The position numbers and the translations under genes are program-made. From contig NZ_CP033068.1 in assembly GCF_003668995.1 (NCBI RefSeq), positions 1,612,001-1,676,000 on the forward strand: a DNA stretch of 64,000 nt, read 5' to 3'. Within the stretch, counting starts at the first letter, position 1, and the number at the start of each line of letters is the position of its first letter. Under the pieces are notes generated by a model. It was not told the DNA's origin and made no database searches. It worked only from the letters and a program-made list of their open reading frames with translations. This stretch comes from Flavobacterium sp. 140616W15 (GTDB taxonomy: Bacteria; Bacteroidota; Bacteroidia; Flavobacteriales; Flavobacteriaceae). Positions 52,872 to 61,458 of this stretch are shown here, piece after piece.

Positions 52872-55253
52872 TTAGAAACTGTAACCAACTGCTAGATTAA
52901 ATCTTGTTCCATTACCTCGAGTATAATTGGCATTTGTGCCATAAAATTGAGAAGTTGTAGTATAATAATCTTTGTTAAGTAGATTCTCAATACCAAGTTT
53001 CACTCTAATTTGACTAGTTACTTTGTAAGCTGTAGCTAAATTCCACAAATTAAATGATTTAATAGGCCCTTCACCAATAGCGTAAGCTCCTTTGGCATTT
53101 GGTTTAAAATAATCACGATCACCTACATACATCCAATATACTTCTACATTTAACCTTTCGTTACCAAATTTTGCATAACCTGTCATTTTAACTGGAGGGA
53201 TTCTGTTCGATTTTAGATAAATATCATTATCTCCATAAAAACGACCATCACCATCTTTATCTCCTCTACCCTGAACATAGGCATAATTTCCTCCTATCGT
53301 AAGTTCTTTAATTACTTGATAATCGGCTTGAATCTCATAACCCCAAACACGCTCTGGTAAGCGTTCAGCAAGTAAGAAGCCATCAACTTGAATTAAGTTT
53401 GTTCCTAGTTTAGAAGTACTGTAATAATACGCTGCACTCATATTAAACTTCCCTAATTGGCTGCTAAAACCACCCTCGTAGTTATTAACGATAATTGGTT
53501 CAGTTTCTAATTTAGAGATAGCATCTTGTTTTGCTGCGGTAAGTACTCTACCTAAATCAAATATTGAAAATGCTTGAGAGAAACTTATAAAAGGATTGAA
53601 GAATTTAAATTTAGAATATCTTAAGCCTGCATTAAAAACGAATGCCTCATAGTTAAGCTCTCCTCCTTTTACAGCCACGCTCCCTGCTCCATTAGCTCCT
53701 GTTGCAAGTGTATTGTAATCTTCTATATTTATTTTGATGTTTTCTGCACGTAATCCTGCTTTAAGTGTCCAATCACCAAAAAAATGAGTAGATAACTGTG
53801 CATAAGGAGCTAGATTAACCATATCAATGTTTGGAACCCAAACTCTACCATCAACTAATTTTTGATTTGTTTTATCATTTAGTAAATCAAAACCGTAAGT
53901 TACGTCACCTGTAACATTGGTAGAAATTATGACTGGAGTATTTAAATAAACTCTTACTCCCTTTTTAGTAGATGCTGTTTGTGATTGCCCAGTACCATAA
54001 AAAAAAGCAGAATTAGAAAAGATGGTTAAGAAATCTTGATAATATAAATTAGCAGTTAAGTTAGTTTTTCCAAAAATATTCTTATTTATATACTGTAAAT
54101 TAATATTGTGATTATAGCGAGTACCTTCATCCGAACCTAATCTATTTCCTAGTACGCCAATTGCAGGACTTACACCATAAACGCCATTTTTAAGTATAAA
54201 ATCAGAATCTTGATTAGAACTAAAATAATTGTACATAAAATCAATTCTTTGCTTATCTGTAAGGTCGTATCCCAGTTTCGTAAAAACATTATAAGTTTTA
54301 GTTTCACCTAATCCATATTCAGGTGAGATAACTTCACCTTTTGCATCACGAAAAACGCCTGTTTTTTCATAAACACCACCTACGAAGTAATTAAATCGCT
54401 TCATTTTTCCATAAAACTGTTGCAAAAGTCTGTAACCAATAACGCTATCTCCTTTAATATTACCATTAGTGCCTGCTTCGCTATATCCAGAAAATTTATT
54501 TTGTGTCTTACCCGATTTTGTAATGTAATTAATCAAACCACCATCAGCACCGTTACCATAAATTGCTGTAGCGCCTTTGATAACTTCGATGCGTTCAATA
54601 ACCGAAGGGTCAATCGAGCGAATTTCTCTACCTGCTGATTTTAAAGGTGTAGATTGCGGAATACCATCAATAAGAACCAAAGGATTTCTTCCTCTTAACG
54701 TTTGACCGTAATTTCCAGTATTATTAGTTGCCGAACCTAAACCAGGAACTGCATATGCTAATACATTAGCAATATTTGGACTTACTATCGATAAGTTGTC
54801 TATATCGTTTGCCTTTATTACCGTTACAGATGAAGGAGTTTTTGATAATGTTTCAACCTTTCTGCTTGCCGAAACTATAATCTCATCTAGTTGAGAATCA
54901 TCTCTAACTTGCTTCGCATTAGAAGCTTTTAATAATAAACTTAGAGTAGTTGTTCCGTTATTTGATACACTTATCTCCTGTTCTATAGTTTCATATCCTT
55001 TTAAAGATGCTTGTATAGTATAAATATTACTACCCACTTTATCAAATTTAAAACTTCCGTCAGCACCTGTTGTAGTACTAAATTTAGAAACTTTAAGAAT
55101 TATATTTACTCCTGCAACTGGTTTTCCGTTAGAGGTGGTTATTTGCCCTTTTATTTTTCCTTGGTGGTGGTGTTGTGCAAAAGAAATAAGGAATGAAAAT
55201 AGAAAACCAATAATAAATACGATCTGTGTCGTTTTTGAATTATGATATTTCAT
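52872..55253 (-). CDS. TonB-dependent receptor, IutA-like
   Basis: This 793-residue receptor has a signal peptide (IVFIIGFLFSFLISFAQ) and a short His-rich HHHQG segment after cleavage. A CarboxypepD-like domain (GQITTSNGKPVAGVNIILK), the plug (LSKTPSSVTVIKANDIDNLS, IERIEVIKGATAIYGNGADGG) and a barrel ending NGTRFNLAVGYSF follow. The plug (ATAIYGNGADGGLINYITK) and the KxYNVFTKLGYD strand resemble the aerobactin receptor IutA and relatives. It has its own promoter region with a TTTAGA-type site, separate from the biosynthetic operons. It probably imports a hydroxamate siderophore, either the native one or another species'. Confidence 0.87.
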   Translation of the reverse strand: MKYHNSKTTQIVFIIGFLFSFLISFAQHHHQGKIKGQITTSNGKPVAGVNIILKVSKFSTTTGADGSFKFDKVGSNIYTIQASLKGYETIEQEISVSNNGTTTLSLLLKASNAKQVRDDSQLDEIIVSASRKVETLSKTPSSVTVIKANDIDNLSIVSPNIANVLAYAVPGLGSATNNTGNYGQTLRGRNPLVLIDGIPQSTPLKSAGREIRSIDPSVIERIEVIKGATAIYGNGADGGLINYITKSGKTQNKFSGYSEAGTNGNIKGDSVIGYRLLQQFYGKMKRFNYFVGGVYEKTGVFRDAKGEVISPEYGLGETKTYNVFTKLGYDLTDKQRIDFMYNYFSSNQDSDFILKNGVYGVSPAIGVLGNRLGSDEGTRYNHNINLQYINKNIFGKTNLTANLYYQDFLTIFSNSAFFYGTGQSQTASTKKGVRVYLNTPVIISTNVTGDVTYGFDLLNDKTNQKLVDGRVWVPNIDMVNLAPYAQLSTHFFGDWTLKAGLRAENIKINIEDYNTLATGANGAGSVAVKGGELNYEAFVFNAGLRYSKFKFFNPFISFSQAFSIFDLGRVLTAAKQDAISKLETEPIIVNNYEGGFSSQLGKFNMSAAYYYSTSKLGTNLIQVDGFLLAERLPERVWGYEIQADYQVIKELTIGGNYAYVQGRGDKDGDGRFYGDNDIYLKSNRIPPVKMTGYAKFGNERLNVEVYWMYVGDRDYFKPNAKGAYAIGEGPIKSFNLWNLATAYKVTSQIRVKLGIENLLNKDYYTTTSQFYGTNANYTRGNGTRFNLAVGYSF

Positions 55254-55341
55254 TAATTTTTAAATTTGGTTAGTTACTTGTTTTTATTGGTTCTAAATAA
55301 AAACAACGCAAATGTAAATATTAATAATCCTTTAACAAAAA

Positions 55342-55364
55342 TTATTTAGATTAATTCTACATAG
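55342..55364 (-). promoter_or_regulatory. Putative iron-responsive operator at the second receptor
   Basis: The core TTTAGATTAATTCTACA matches the sites at 51673 and 52474 with one mismatch in the right arm. It lies 89 bases upstream of the receptor start. A second palindrome, GTTTTTATT-N7-AATAAAAAC (55280-55304), lies nearer the ATG and contains the half-site TTCTAAATAA. The remainder of 55365-55597 holds no gene. Confidence 0.5.
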
Positions 55365-55597
55365 TTTGTGTTAAAAATTTTCTAAAATATATTCTATATC
55401 AAACATCAAAATATTTAGAATCAAATGATAACAAGAATGTTTTATTTAATAACGTTTTTATCACCATTATTCCAACCTCAATGATAAATTACTATTTGCT
55501 TTTAAATAACCATTTTTATAATTTTATTCTTAAATTATGAACCTACAACTAATCTGTTTTTTAAAAGAGCACAAAATTAGTTATCCTAATAAATTAA

Positions 55598-56020
55598 ATG
55601 AAAACACCTTATCAAATTTCAGATTTTAAAGGACAATCTGACGAAAATGGTTACGTAGCGCTTAGCGTTTTCTGTAATAAAGTTTTTAGACTAAATGATG
55701 ATGCTATTTCAGGATTCTTTGATCCTGAATATCGATTTTATAACAGCCCAAGATCTGAAGCTGCGCGAAAAGATATACGAAACAACATTTCTTTTATAAC
55801 TGTTACTAAAAAAAGGAGAGCTTCTGGAGAAACCTATACTGTAAGAAAAGTTATAGGTGGTATATATAAAGATGATTTAGATTTTTTTATTGCTCAGGCC
55901 AAAATTGCTATACTGGAAAATGATCAACTATTTGATAAAGTCTACAAACAATACGCAGAACAAAGAAATGAACAAGTAAAAATTAATCTGGCAAAATATG
56001 GATCTCAAAAAAATGAATAA
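55598..56020 (+). CDS. Small soluble protein of unknown function
   Basis: The 140-residue protein lacks a signal peptide or membrane segment. It opens with YQISDFKGQSDENGYVALSV, has a central charged part (SPRSEAARKDIRNNISFITV, KKRRASGETYTVRKVIGG), and ends in a helical AIL/KVYKQYAEQRNEQ stretch. I do not recognise a family. The frame is well formed, with an ATG following AT-rich leader sequence, and it is convergent with and only four bases from the DUF1622 gene. There is no clear operon partner. Confidence 0.6.
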   Translation: MKTPYQISDFKGQSDENGYVALSVFCNKVFRLNDDAISGFFDPEYRFYNSPRSEAARKDIRNNISFITVTKKRRASGETYTVRKVIGGIYKDDLDFFIAQAKIAILENDQLFDKVYKQYAEQRNEQVKINLAKYGSQKNE

Positions 56021-56024
56021 TTAA

Positions 56025-56378
56025 TCATTCTTCTATTTCTTTACTTTTTTGCCAAGGAAATTTCCCTTCGATTTCTACTTCCAACGATAAGCTCAAGAAA
56101 GTTCTAATTAACACAATAACTCCTAGCGAAAGCACGCGATCCATTGTTGGCTCCGTTACAACCGTTCCAATAATATCTCCGGCAACAAGAATTTCTAAAC
56201 CTAATAAAATTCCTTTTCCGAGTTCTTGTCTTAATATTTTATAGGATCGTGGAACTGATCCTTGAAGTGAGAAAATAAACTTGCCCATCGCTAGCACAAT
56301 TCCAATAATTATAGTGATAATACCAGTTATTTCAATTCCTTTCGCTACATATTCTATATATAATTTTACCACTTCCAT
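56025..56378 (-). CDS. DUF1622 family membrane protein
   Basis: The 117-residue protein has three membrane helices (IEITGIITIIIGIVLAMGKFI, GLEILVAGDIIGTVV and RVLSLGVIVLIRTFLSLSL) with the family's LRQELGKGILLGLEILVAGDI and the ending LEVEIEGKFPWQ. DUF1622 proteins are common small inner-membrane proteins of unknown function. Length is normal. No partner gene is evident on either side, and the start ATG is clear. Confidence 0.85.
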   Translation of the reverse strand: MEVVKLYIEYVAKGIEITGIITIIIGIVLAMGKFIFSLQGSVPRSYKILRQELGKGILLGLEILVAGDIIGTVVTEPTMDRVLSLGVIVLIRTFLSLSLEVEIEGKFPWQKSKEIEE

Positions 56379-56490
56379 TTTAGCTTATTTTCAATGTATT
56401 AATAAGTACAATATAAGTAAATTACCTCATATAACTACAAATCTTTTAGGCATTATATAAAACTAGTTAATTACATTCTAATCAAAAAAA

Positions 56491-56523
56491 AATGGAATCT
56501 AAGTCATTACTTAAATTCCATTT
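56491..56523 (-). terminator. Terminator of the small lipoprotein gene
   Basis: On the minus strand, AAATGGAAT...ATTCCATTT forms a 9-bp stem, extended internally by TTAAG/CTTAG pairing, and runs into T7. It is 52 bases after the lipoprotein stop. Confidence 0.7.
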
Positions 56524-56575
56524 ATATGTTTTTTTTGACCTTTATTATTTTTAAAAGGTAAAAATATTAGAAAAA

Positions 56576-56947
56576 TTATTCTTTGTCTTTAGTAAAAAAA
56601 ATAACTTTTCCATCTTTCTTAAGTTCTGTTTCACCATGCCAATTAGTGTATTCATAATTATCATTATGAGCTTTAACACCAGAAGCTGTAGTGTCTTGAA
56701 TCATTTCAATCTTTTCACCACTTAAATCAATAGTCAACGTACCTTTTTCATTATTGAAGTTTGTAATTAATTGGATTCCTTCACTGTTAGTAACAGTATC
56801 AGTAATAATTTCTGTAGAAGCAGCCACTTCTGTGCTTGGTATACTTGTTGATTCTTTATCAAGTTCCGATTCCTTAGACTCGTTTTTGCAAGAAGTGATG
56901 ATTAAGGATGCAATCATAATTGCACCAGCTAATTGTATTTTTCTCAT
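56576..56947 (-). CDS. Small lipoprotein of unknown function
   Basis: From the ATG at 56947 this is a 123-residue lipoprotein (IQLAGAIMIASLIITSCKNE, Cys about residue 20). A longer frame to 57013 adds 22 residues that are not part of a signal peptide, so the internal start is chosen. The mature part is Glu/Ser/Thr-rich at first (ESTSIPSTEVAASTEIITD) and ends with a small beta domain (GTLTIDLSGEKIEMIQ, DNYEYTNWHGETELKKDGKV) of the type found in Bacteroidetes periplasmic lipoproteins. No family is recognised; not in an operon. Confidence 0.7.
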   Translation of the reverse strand: MRKIQLAGAIMIASLIITSCKNESKESELDKESTSIPSTEVAASTEIITDTVTNSEGIQLITNFNNEKGTLTIDLSGEKIEMIQDTTASGVKAHNDNYEYTNWHGETELKKDGKVIFFTKDKE

Positions 56948-57201
56948 TGTATATACTATTATCAAATTAATTTTATTATTCATAAGGAATTTCCCTTGTT
57001 TTAATAAAAACAAATATTGTGCCAGATTGTAACTTTAAATAAGTAGGTATCTAGTGCTACTTAAACATTTACCTTTTTGACCATTTTAATTTAAAAATAA
57101 TCTAGTATTAAATAAGTACTATGTTTGTTAGTCTAAATTATGCTAACTGATACGTATAAACTGCTATAATAATGCATAGTAAATTTTAGTATCTTTACTG
57201 T

Positions 57202-58230
57202 ATGATGGAAATAGGAATAGACAGTTTTGCCTCTGCAATGTACGGAGATAATAATACGCTAAGTAGCGTAGATGCAATGGAGCAATTATTACAAAGAATT
57301 GAACTAGCTGATCAGGTAGGTCTTGACATATTTGGTATTGGCGAGCATCATAAAAAAGAATTTTTAGATTCTGCAACGGCAGTAATTTTAGCCGCAGCTG
57401 CAGCAAAAACAAGTCGTATACGTTTATCAAGTGCAGTGAGTGTTTTAAGCGCCGCAGATCCTGTCCGTGTGTATCAAAGTTTTGCTACTCTGGATTTAAT
57501 TTCCAAAGGACGAGCAGAAATTGTCGTTGGACGTGGATCATCAATAGAGGCTTATCCTCTATTTGGGTTTAATCTTAATGATTACGACCAACTTTTTAAA
57601 GAGAAATTGGAACTTTTGCTGCAAATACGAGATAATGAATTTGTTACTTGGTCAGGTAAATTTCGTCCTGCTTTAAATAACCTTCCTGTTTACCCACGAG
57701 CATTACAAGAAAAATTACCAATTTGGCTAGGCGTTGGCGGAACTCCTGAATCTTTTGTGAGAGCAGGAACTCTTGGATTACCATTAATGGTTGCTGTTAT
57801 TGGAGGACAAACACATCGTTTTCGTCCGTTAATTGATTTATATAGAGAAGCTGGTAAAGCAGCAGGATTTACTCCCAAAGAATTAAAAGTAGGCTTGCAT
57901 TCGCCAGGTTATGTAGGTGGTACGAATGAAAAAGCAATCACTGATTATTATCCAGGTTATGCCGAACTTTGGACCAAACTTGGAAAAGAACGCGGTTGGC
58001 CTCCTGTTACAAAAACACAGTTTGATAGTCTTATCGACGAAAAAGGAGTTTTGGTTGTAGGGAATCCAGAACAAGTAGCTGAAAAAATCATTAGACATAG
58101 TGAATCACTTGGTGGCATTTCGAGATTTACTTTTCAAATGGATAATGCTGGACTTACTCATACGCAATTAATGAACGCAATAGAATTAATAGGAACAAAG
58201 GTCATACCGCTAATTAGAAAGGCTGAGTAA
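57202..58230 (+). CDS. Luciferase-like (LLM) flavin-dependent monooxygenase
   Basis: The 342-residue cytoplasmic protein has the bacterial-luciferase TIM-barrel pattern: IELADQVGLDIFGIGEHHKK, TSRIRLSSAVSVLSAADPVR, RAEIVVGRGSSIEAYPLFGF and KLPIWLGVGGTPESFVRAG. It would use reduced FMN and O2 on an unknown small substrate. Many genomes carry several such enzymes without known roles. Length is normal. TATCTTTA at 57190 lies very close to the ATG and may be a -7 element, which would make a nearly leaderless transcript. It is monocistronic. Confidence 0.85.
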   Translation: MMEIGIDSFASAMYGDNNTLSSVDAMEQLLQRIELADQVGLDIFGIGEHHKKEFLDSATAVILAAAAAKTSRIRLSSAVSVLSAADPVRVYQSFATLDLISKGRAEIVVGRGSSIEAYPLFGFNLNDYDQLFKEKLELLLQIRDNEFVTWSGKFRPALNNLPVYPRALQEKLPIWLGVGGTPESFVRAGTLGLPLMVAVIGGQTHRFRPLIDLYREAGKAAGFTPKELKVGLHSPGYVGGTNEKAITDYYPGYAELWTKLGKERGWPPVTKTQFDSLIDEKGVLVVGNPEQVAEKIIRHSESLGGISRFTFQMDNAGLTHTQLMNAIELIGTKVIPLIRKAE

Positions 58231-58513
58231 GCGTTTTTCCTCTTCTTGAAAGCATAAAACAATACAAAATTTAAACAATTTAGTAAACTATTTACATTAA
58301 TTAGAAGAGATTAATAAAAGTCAATTTATTATAGTTTATTAAAACTGATAAATTATCGCAATATTTTCAATGACTTAGCACTTTTTATGTATTTACAATA
58401 ACAATTTGAAGTAGAATATTAGGTCGTAAAAAAAATGATGATTTTAACAGCAAAATATTTAGTTCTTACAAACAAAATTTTACTTTTGCGCTCTAATTAA
58501 ATAAAAGCATATC
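58231..58513. promoter_or_regulatory. Leader of the Hc1-like gene with a -7 element
   Basis: This AT-rich gap has no gene. TACTTTTG at 58481-58488 fits TAnnTTTG and is 26 bases before the ATG at 58514; no clear -33 TTTG was found at the usual distance. Confidence 0.35.
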
Positions 58514-58690
58514 ATGAACGACTTATTCGCCAAAATTACAACTGAATTCGAAACATTCAAAACTGAATATGAGTCTCTAATGGATAAAGGCGTAAAAGCT
58601 GCAGGACCAAGAGCTCGTAAATCAACTCTAGAATTAGAGAAATTATTGAAAGAATTTAGAAAAGTTTCTGTAGAAGAATCAAAAAAATAA
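58514..58690 (+). CDS. Hc1/histone-H1-like small basic protein
   Basis: The 58-residue protein opens with MNDLFAKITTEFETFKTEYE and continues with a helical, Lys-rich part (MDKGVKAAGPRARKSTLELE, KLLKEFRKVS). This matches the short histone-H1-like Hc1 family found across Flavobacteria, where the ARKSTLELEKLxKEFRK segment is highly conserved. It is expected to be a DNA-binding nucleoid protein. A good terminator follows 12 bases after the stop, and a -7 element lies upstream, so it is a single-gene unit likely to be strongly expressed. Confidence 0.88.
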   Translation: MNDLFAKITTEFETFKTEYESLMDKGVKAAGPRARKSTLELEKLLKEFRKVSVEESKK

Positions 58691-58702
58691 TTCTATCAAA
58701 TT

Positions 58703-58736
58703 AAAAGCCCTCTAAGAAATCTTAGAGGGCTTTTTT
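58703..58736 (+). terminator. Terminator of the Hc1-like gene
   Basis: AAAAGCCCTCTAAG and CTTAGAGGGCTTTT form a 14-bp perfect stem with an AAAT loop and further T. It may also serve the convergent minus-strand gene that ends at 58776. Confidence 0.9.
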
Positions 58737-58775
58737 AATCTTCTTGTTTAAGTAAGTTATCTAACCAATTAAATA

Positions 58776-59147
58776 TTAATATACTAAAGAAGATGTATTT
58801 ATACTGATTTCAGCTGATTTAGTTTGATCTTCTACAGGAGCATTCAGTGCTTTTTCTTTCAAAAAATTTATTCCTTTATCACGCGAAATCCTATCTTCAT
58901 ACATTTTACTCATTCCGATAATCTTCCCGTTAAAAGCCTTTAAATTAAAATAAACCTTCTCATCTGAAATTGTTTTTTTGAAAAATTTAGTGCTGTCTTG
59001 TGAATTCGTTTTTACAGATTCAACTCCTTTTTCACACATAAATTTTCGGGTGTATCCACTGCTTCTTAAAATTGTATCTCCGTTATTGTCAGTAAAATAA
59101 AATTGAAACTCATCGTTTTCGTTTTTTACAATTACAAATTTTTCCAT
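58776..59147 (-). CDS. YegP-like DUF1508 protein
   Basis: The 123-residue protein contains two DUF1508 repeats: FVIVKNENDEFQFYFTDNNG with DTILRSSGYTRKFMCEKGVE, then KVYFNLKAFNGKIIGMSKMY with DRISRDKGINFLKEKA. Each repeat forms a beta-beta-beta-alpha unit, as in E. coli YegP. The protein is cytoplasmic and its function is unknown. The second repeat keeps 'FNLKAxNGxIIGxSxxY' well. It lies 46 bases after the PAS kinase gene on the same strand, but belongs to no known pathway with it. Confidence 0.88.
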   Translation of the reverse strand: MEKFVIVKNENDEFQFYFTDNNGDTILRSSGYTRKFMCEKGVESVKTNSQDSTKFFKKTISDEKVYFNLKAFNGKIIGMSKMYEDRISRDKGINFLKEKALNAPVEDQTKSAEISINTSSLVY

Positions 59148-59193
59148 TTTTAAAAATTAATTATATATTTTATATTTTAGCTATGCTATTATT

Positions 59194-60416
59194 TTAATCA
59201 TTGAATGTTACTGTAAACGTACTTCCCACCCCAACTGCACTTTCAACGCTTACAGCTCCATTCATTGATTCTATTTGGTTCTTAGTGATATATAAACCGA
59301 TGCCATGTGCATCTTGATGTTTGTGAAATGTCTTATACATTCCGAATAACAAATGCCCGTGTTTTTTAGATCTATACCCAGACCATTATCAGTTATCGTC
59401 AATACTTTTTTTCCATTATCGATAAAAAAATTGAACTCAATTATTAAGTCTCTTTCTGGATGAGCATATTTAATAGCATTAGTACAAAAATTCAATAAAA
59501 CACTTTCTAAATAAGCTGGATTAAAGTTAATAATTGCATCTTTTGGAATATTGTTTATAATTGTCCCTAAATTTCTATAGTTGTATGCACTAACAACATT
59601 TAGTACTTTCTTTAAATAATTGTTTAAGTTTAAAGGCTTAACAACAATATTTACATTATTCTGAATATTAACGATTTGAGATAGATCAGTAATTGTTTTA
59701 TTTAAATCATCAGATACCGTTCGCAAATAGCTAAAAGCTTCACTATTCTCTATGTTTTTATTTTCTGCATCAATCATATCTAATAGCAATTTTAAATTCC
59801 CTGCATGCGAATTTAAATTGTGAGCTACTATATGTGAAAAATTCAGCAACTGGCTATTCTTTTCACTGTACAGTTTCATAGTTTTAACCAATTCTAATTC
59901 TTTTTCCTTTTGTGAGGTGATATCTGTATGAGTACCTATAACTCGCAAAGGTTTACCATTACTATCACGCTCTATTACCTCTCCTCTATCAAGAATCCAT
60001 TTGTATCTTCCGCTAGAAGTTAATACTCTATGGTAATTTTCATAAAATGGAGTATGATTTTCAAAATGCTCTTTAATTGTTGCATAATACTCTTCCAAAT
60101 CGTCTGGATGTACAATCTCATCCCAACGCTCTGGATTATCAAAAATAGCGGCCGAATTTACTTCGAGTATTTTAAAAGATTGAGAAGAATAAAAAACAGT
60201 ATTTGTTCTTATATCCCAATCCCATACTCCAGTATTTGAAGCTTCTAAAGCAAATCTAAAACGCTCTTCTAAAACTTTTAGCTTTAGCTCTTGAGCTCTA
60301 AATTCTGATGCATTAAAAAAAAAATCTGAGAAAACAGCACTCTTATCTTCACGAGATTTTGAGCAAATATTTTTTATAGCATTAGAACTACCTCTGTTGT
60401 AAAAATCGTATACCAT
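59194..60416 (-). pseudogene. PAS-domain histidine kinase, frameshifted
   Basis: A coiled N-terminus leads to a PAS domain (residues about 55-175: ALEASNTGVWDWDIRTNTVF, VHPDDLEEYYATIKEH, GRYKWILDRGEVIERDSNGK). Then come the H-box LLNFSHIVAHNLNSHAGNLK, an N-box LLNFCTNAIKYAHPERD and TITDNGLGIDLK. The frame fails at A6 (plus-strand T6 at 59362-59367). One more A restores the rest of the ATPase domain (GHLLFGMYKTFHKH, GIGLYITKNQIES, VGVGSTFTVTF) and a stop at 59194, giving about 407 residues. It has no membrane helix, so it is a soluble kinase. Nearby NarL-type and membrane-kinase genes suggest one signalling group. Confidence 0.88.
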
Positions 60417-60662
60417 ATCATATATTTCTAAACTAATTAATACTTAATTTAAGATGCTCATGGAGCAAAATAAACTCTCTCAAAATCATTTTAATAAATT
60501 GCAATAAAATCAAAAAACACATTAAAAAATCTCAGAATATATTTATTTCATTATTTACATTACAAATATATTACCAATAAAATCAATACTTTATAGTACT
60601 AAAAACTACTTAATATAGAACTTGTTCTACAGATTGTAATCTTGTTAGTTGGCTTTATTGCA

Positions 60663-60696
60663 TAAAAAAAGTGAAGGAATTATACCTTCACTTTTA
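60663..60696 (-). terminator. Terminator of the NarL-type regulator gene
   Basis: AAAAAGTGAAGG and CCTTCACTTTT form an 11-12 bp stem with T7 on the minus-strand side. It lies about 37 bases after the stop at 60733 of the restored regulator, supporting that full-length end. The gap 60417-60662 is otherwise empty. Confidence 0.8.
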
Positions 60697-60732
60697 AAAT
60701 ATTTATGTTAACAAATAATAAAGCCTTTGAAA

Positions 60733-61382
60733 CTAAGTAGTTTCATCATGATATAATTGAAAAATCTTTATAAGTTCGGCTAAATTATCTACTTCTAATT
60801 TTTCAAAAATTCTATTTTTATAGGTGCTAACTGTCGTTTTTTTTATTTTTAATAACTCCAGTATTTCTAGATTACCGTATCCTTTAACAAATAATAAAGC
60901 TACCTCCATCTCCCTATTTGATAAAGCTTCTAACGGATTTGTTGGTTTTTTGAAATGTAAGAGTCAAGTATTTTATCTTTTATATTTTGAGTTATATATT
61001 TACCATATGAAATCATTGAATTGATAGCCAATTTCATTTCATCTTCAGAGCTTTCTTTAGTTAAATAACCAGATGCACCTGCATTAAGATACCTCATGGC
61101 GTAGATGTTTTCTTCTAAAGCAGAAAATATCAAAATTTTTATATCAGGCTGAATCACCTTAATTTCTGTCAAAATATTTATACTATTGCCATCAGGGAAA
61201 TTAACATCCAAAATCAATAAATCTATTTTTACTTCTTTTAAAATTTTAAATGTATCTATAAAAGTTGCCGCCTTGTAAACTGTTGCACTCATAAACAGCT
61301 CCTTAATAATCATACCAACTCCCTGACGAACTACAACATGGTCGTCGGCAATTAAAAAACTATAGTTGTTTGAAGCGCTCAT
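60733..61382 (-). pseudogene. NarL/FixJ-type response regulator, frameshifted
   Basis: The receiver domain (FLIADDHVVVRQGVGMIIKE with the acidic pair, DLLILDVNFPDG with the phospho-Asp, ILIFSALEENIYAMRY, GYLTKE with the Lys) is intact. After DSYISK the frame breaks at A6 (plus-strand T6, 60946-60951). One added A restores a LuxR helix-turn-helix (PLEALSNREMEVALLFVKGY, LLKIKKTTVSTYKNRIFEKL) and a stop at 60733, about 216 residues. As written it would be a receiver without DNA binding. It lies between the PAS kinase and the membrane kinase, its likely partners. The lesion is the same type as in six other genes. Confidence 0.88.
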
Positions 61383-61458
61383 TATCTTTCTATTAAATTA
61401 ATTACACCCTGCTTATTATTCGTAAATATTAAAAAGCAGTAGTGGTTTCTGTAGTATT

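Noticed and set aside
57164-58098. Minus-strand frames overlapping the luciferase-like gene
   Set aside because: They are reverse reading of a well-conserved TIM-barrel coding sequence.
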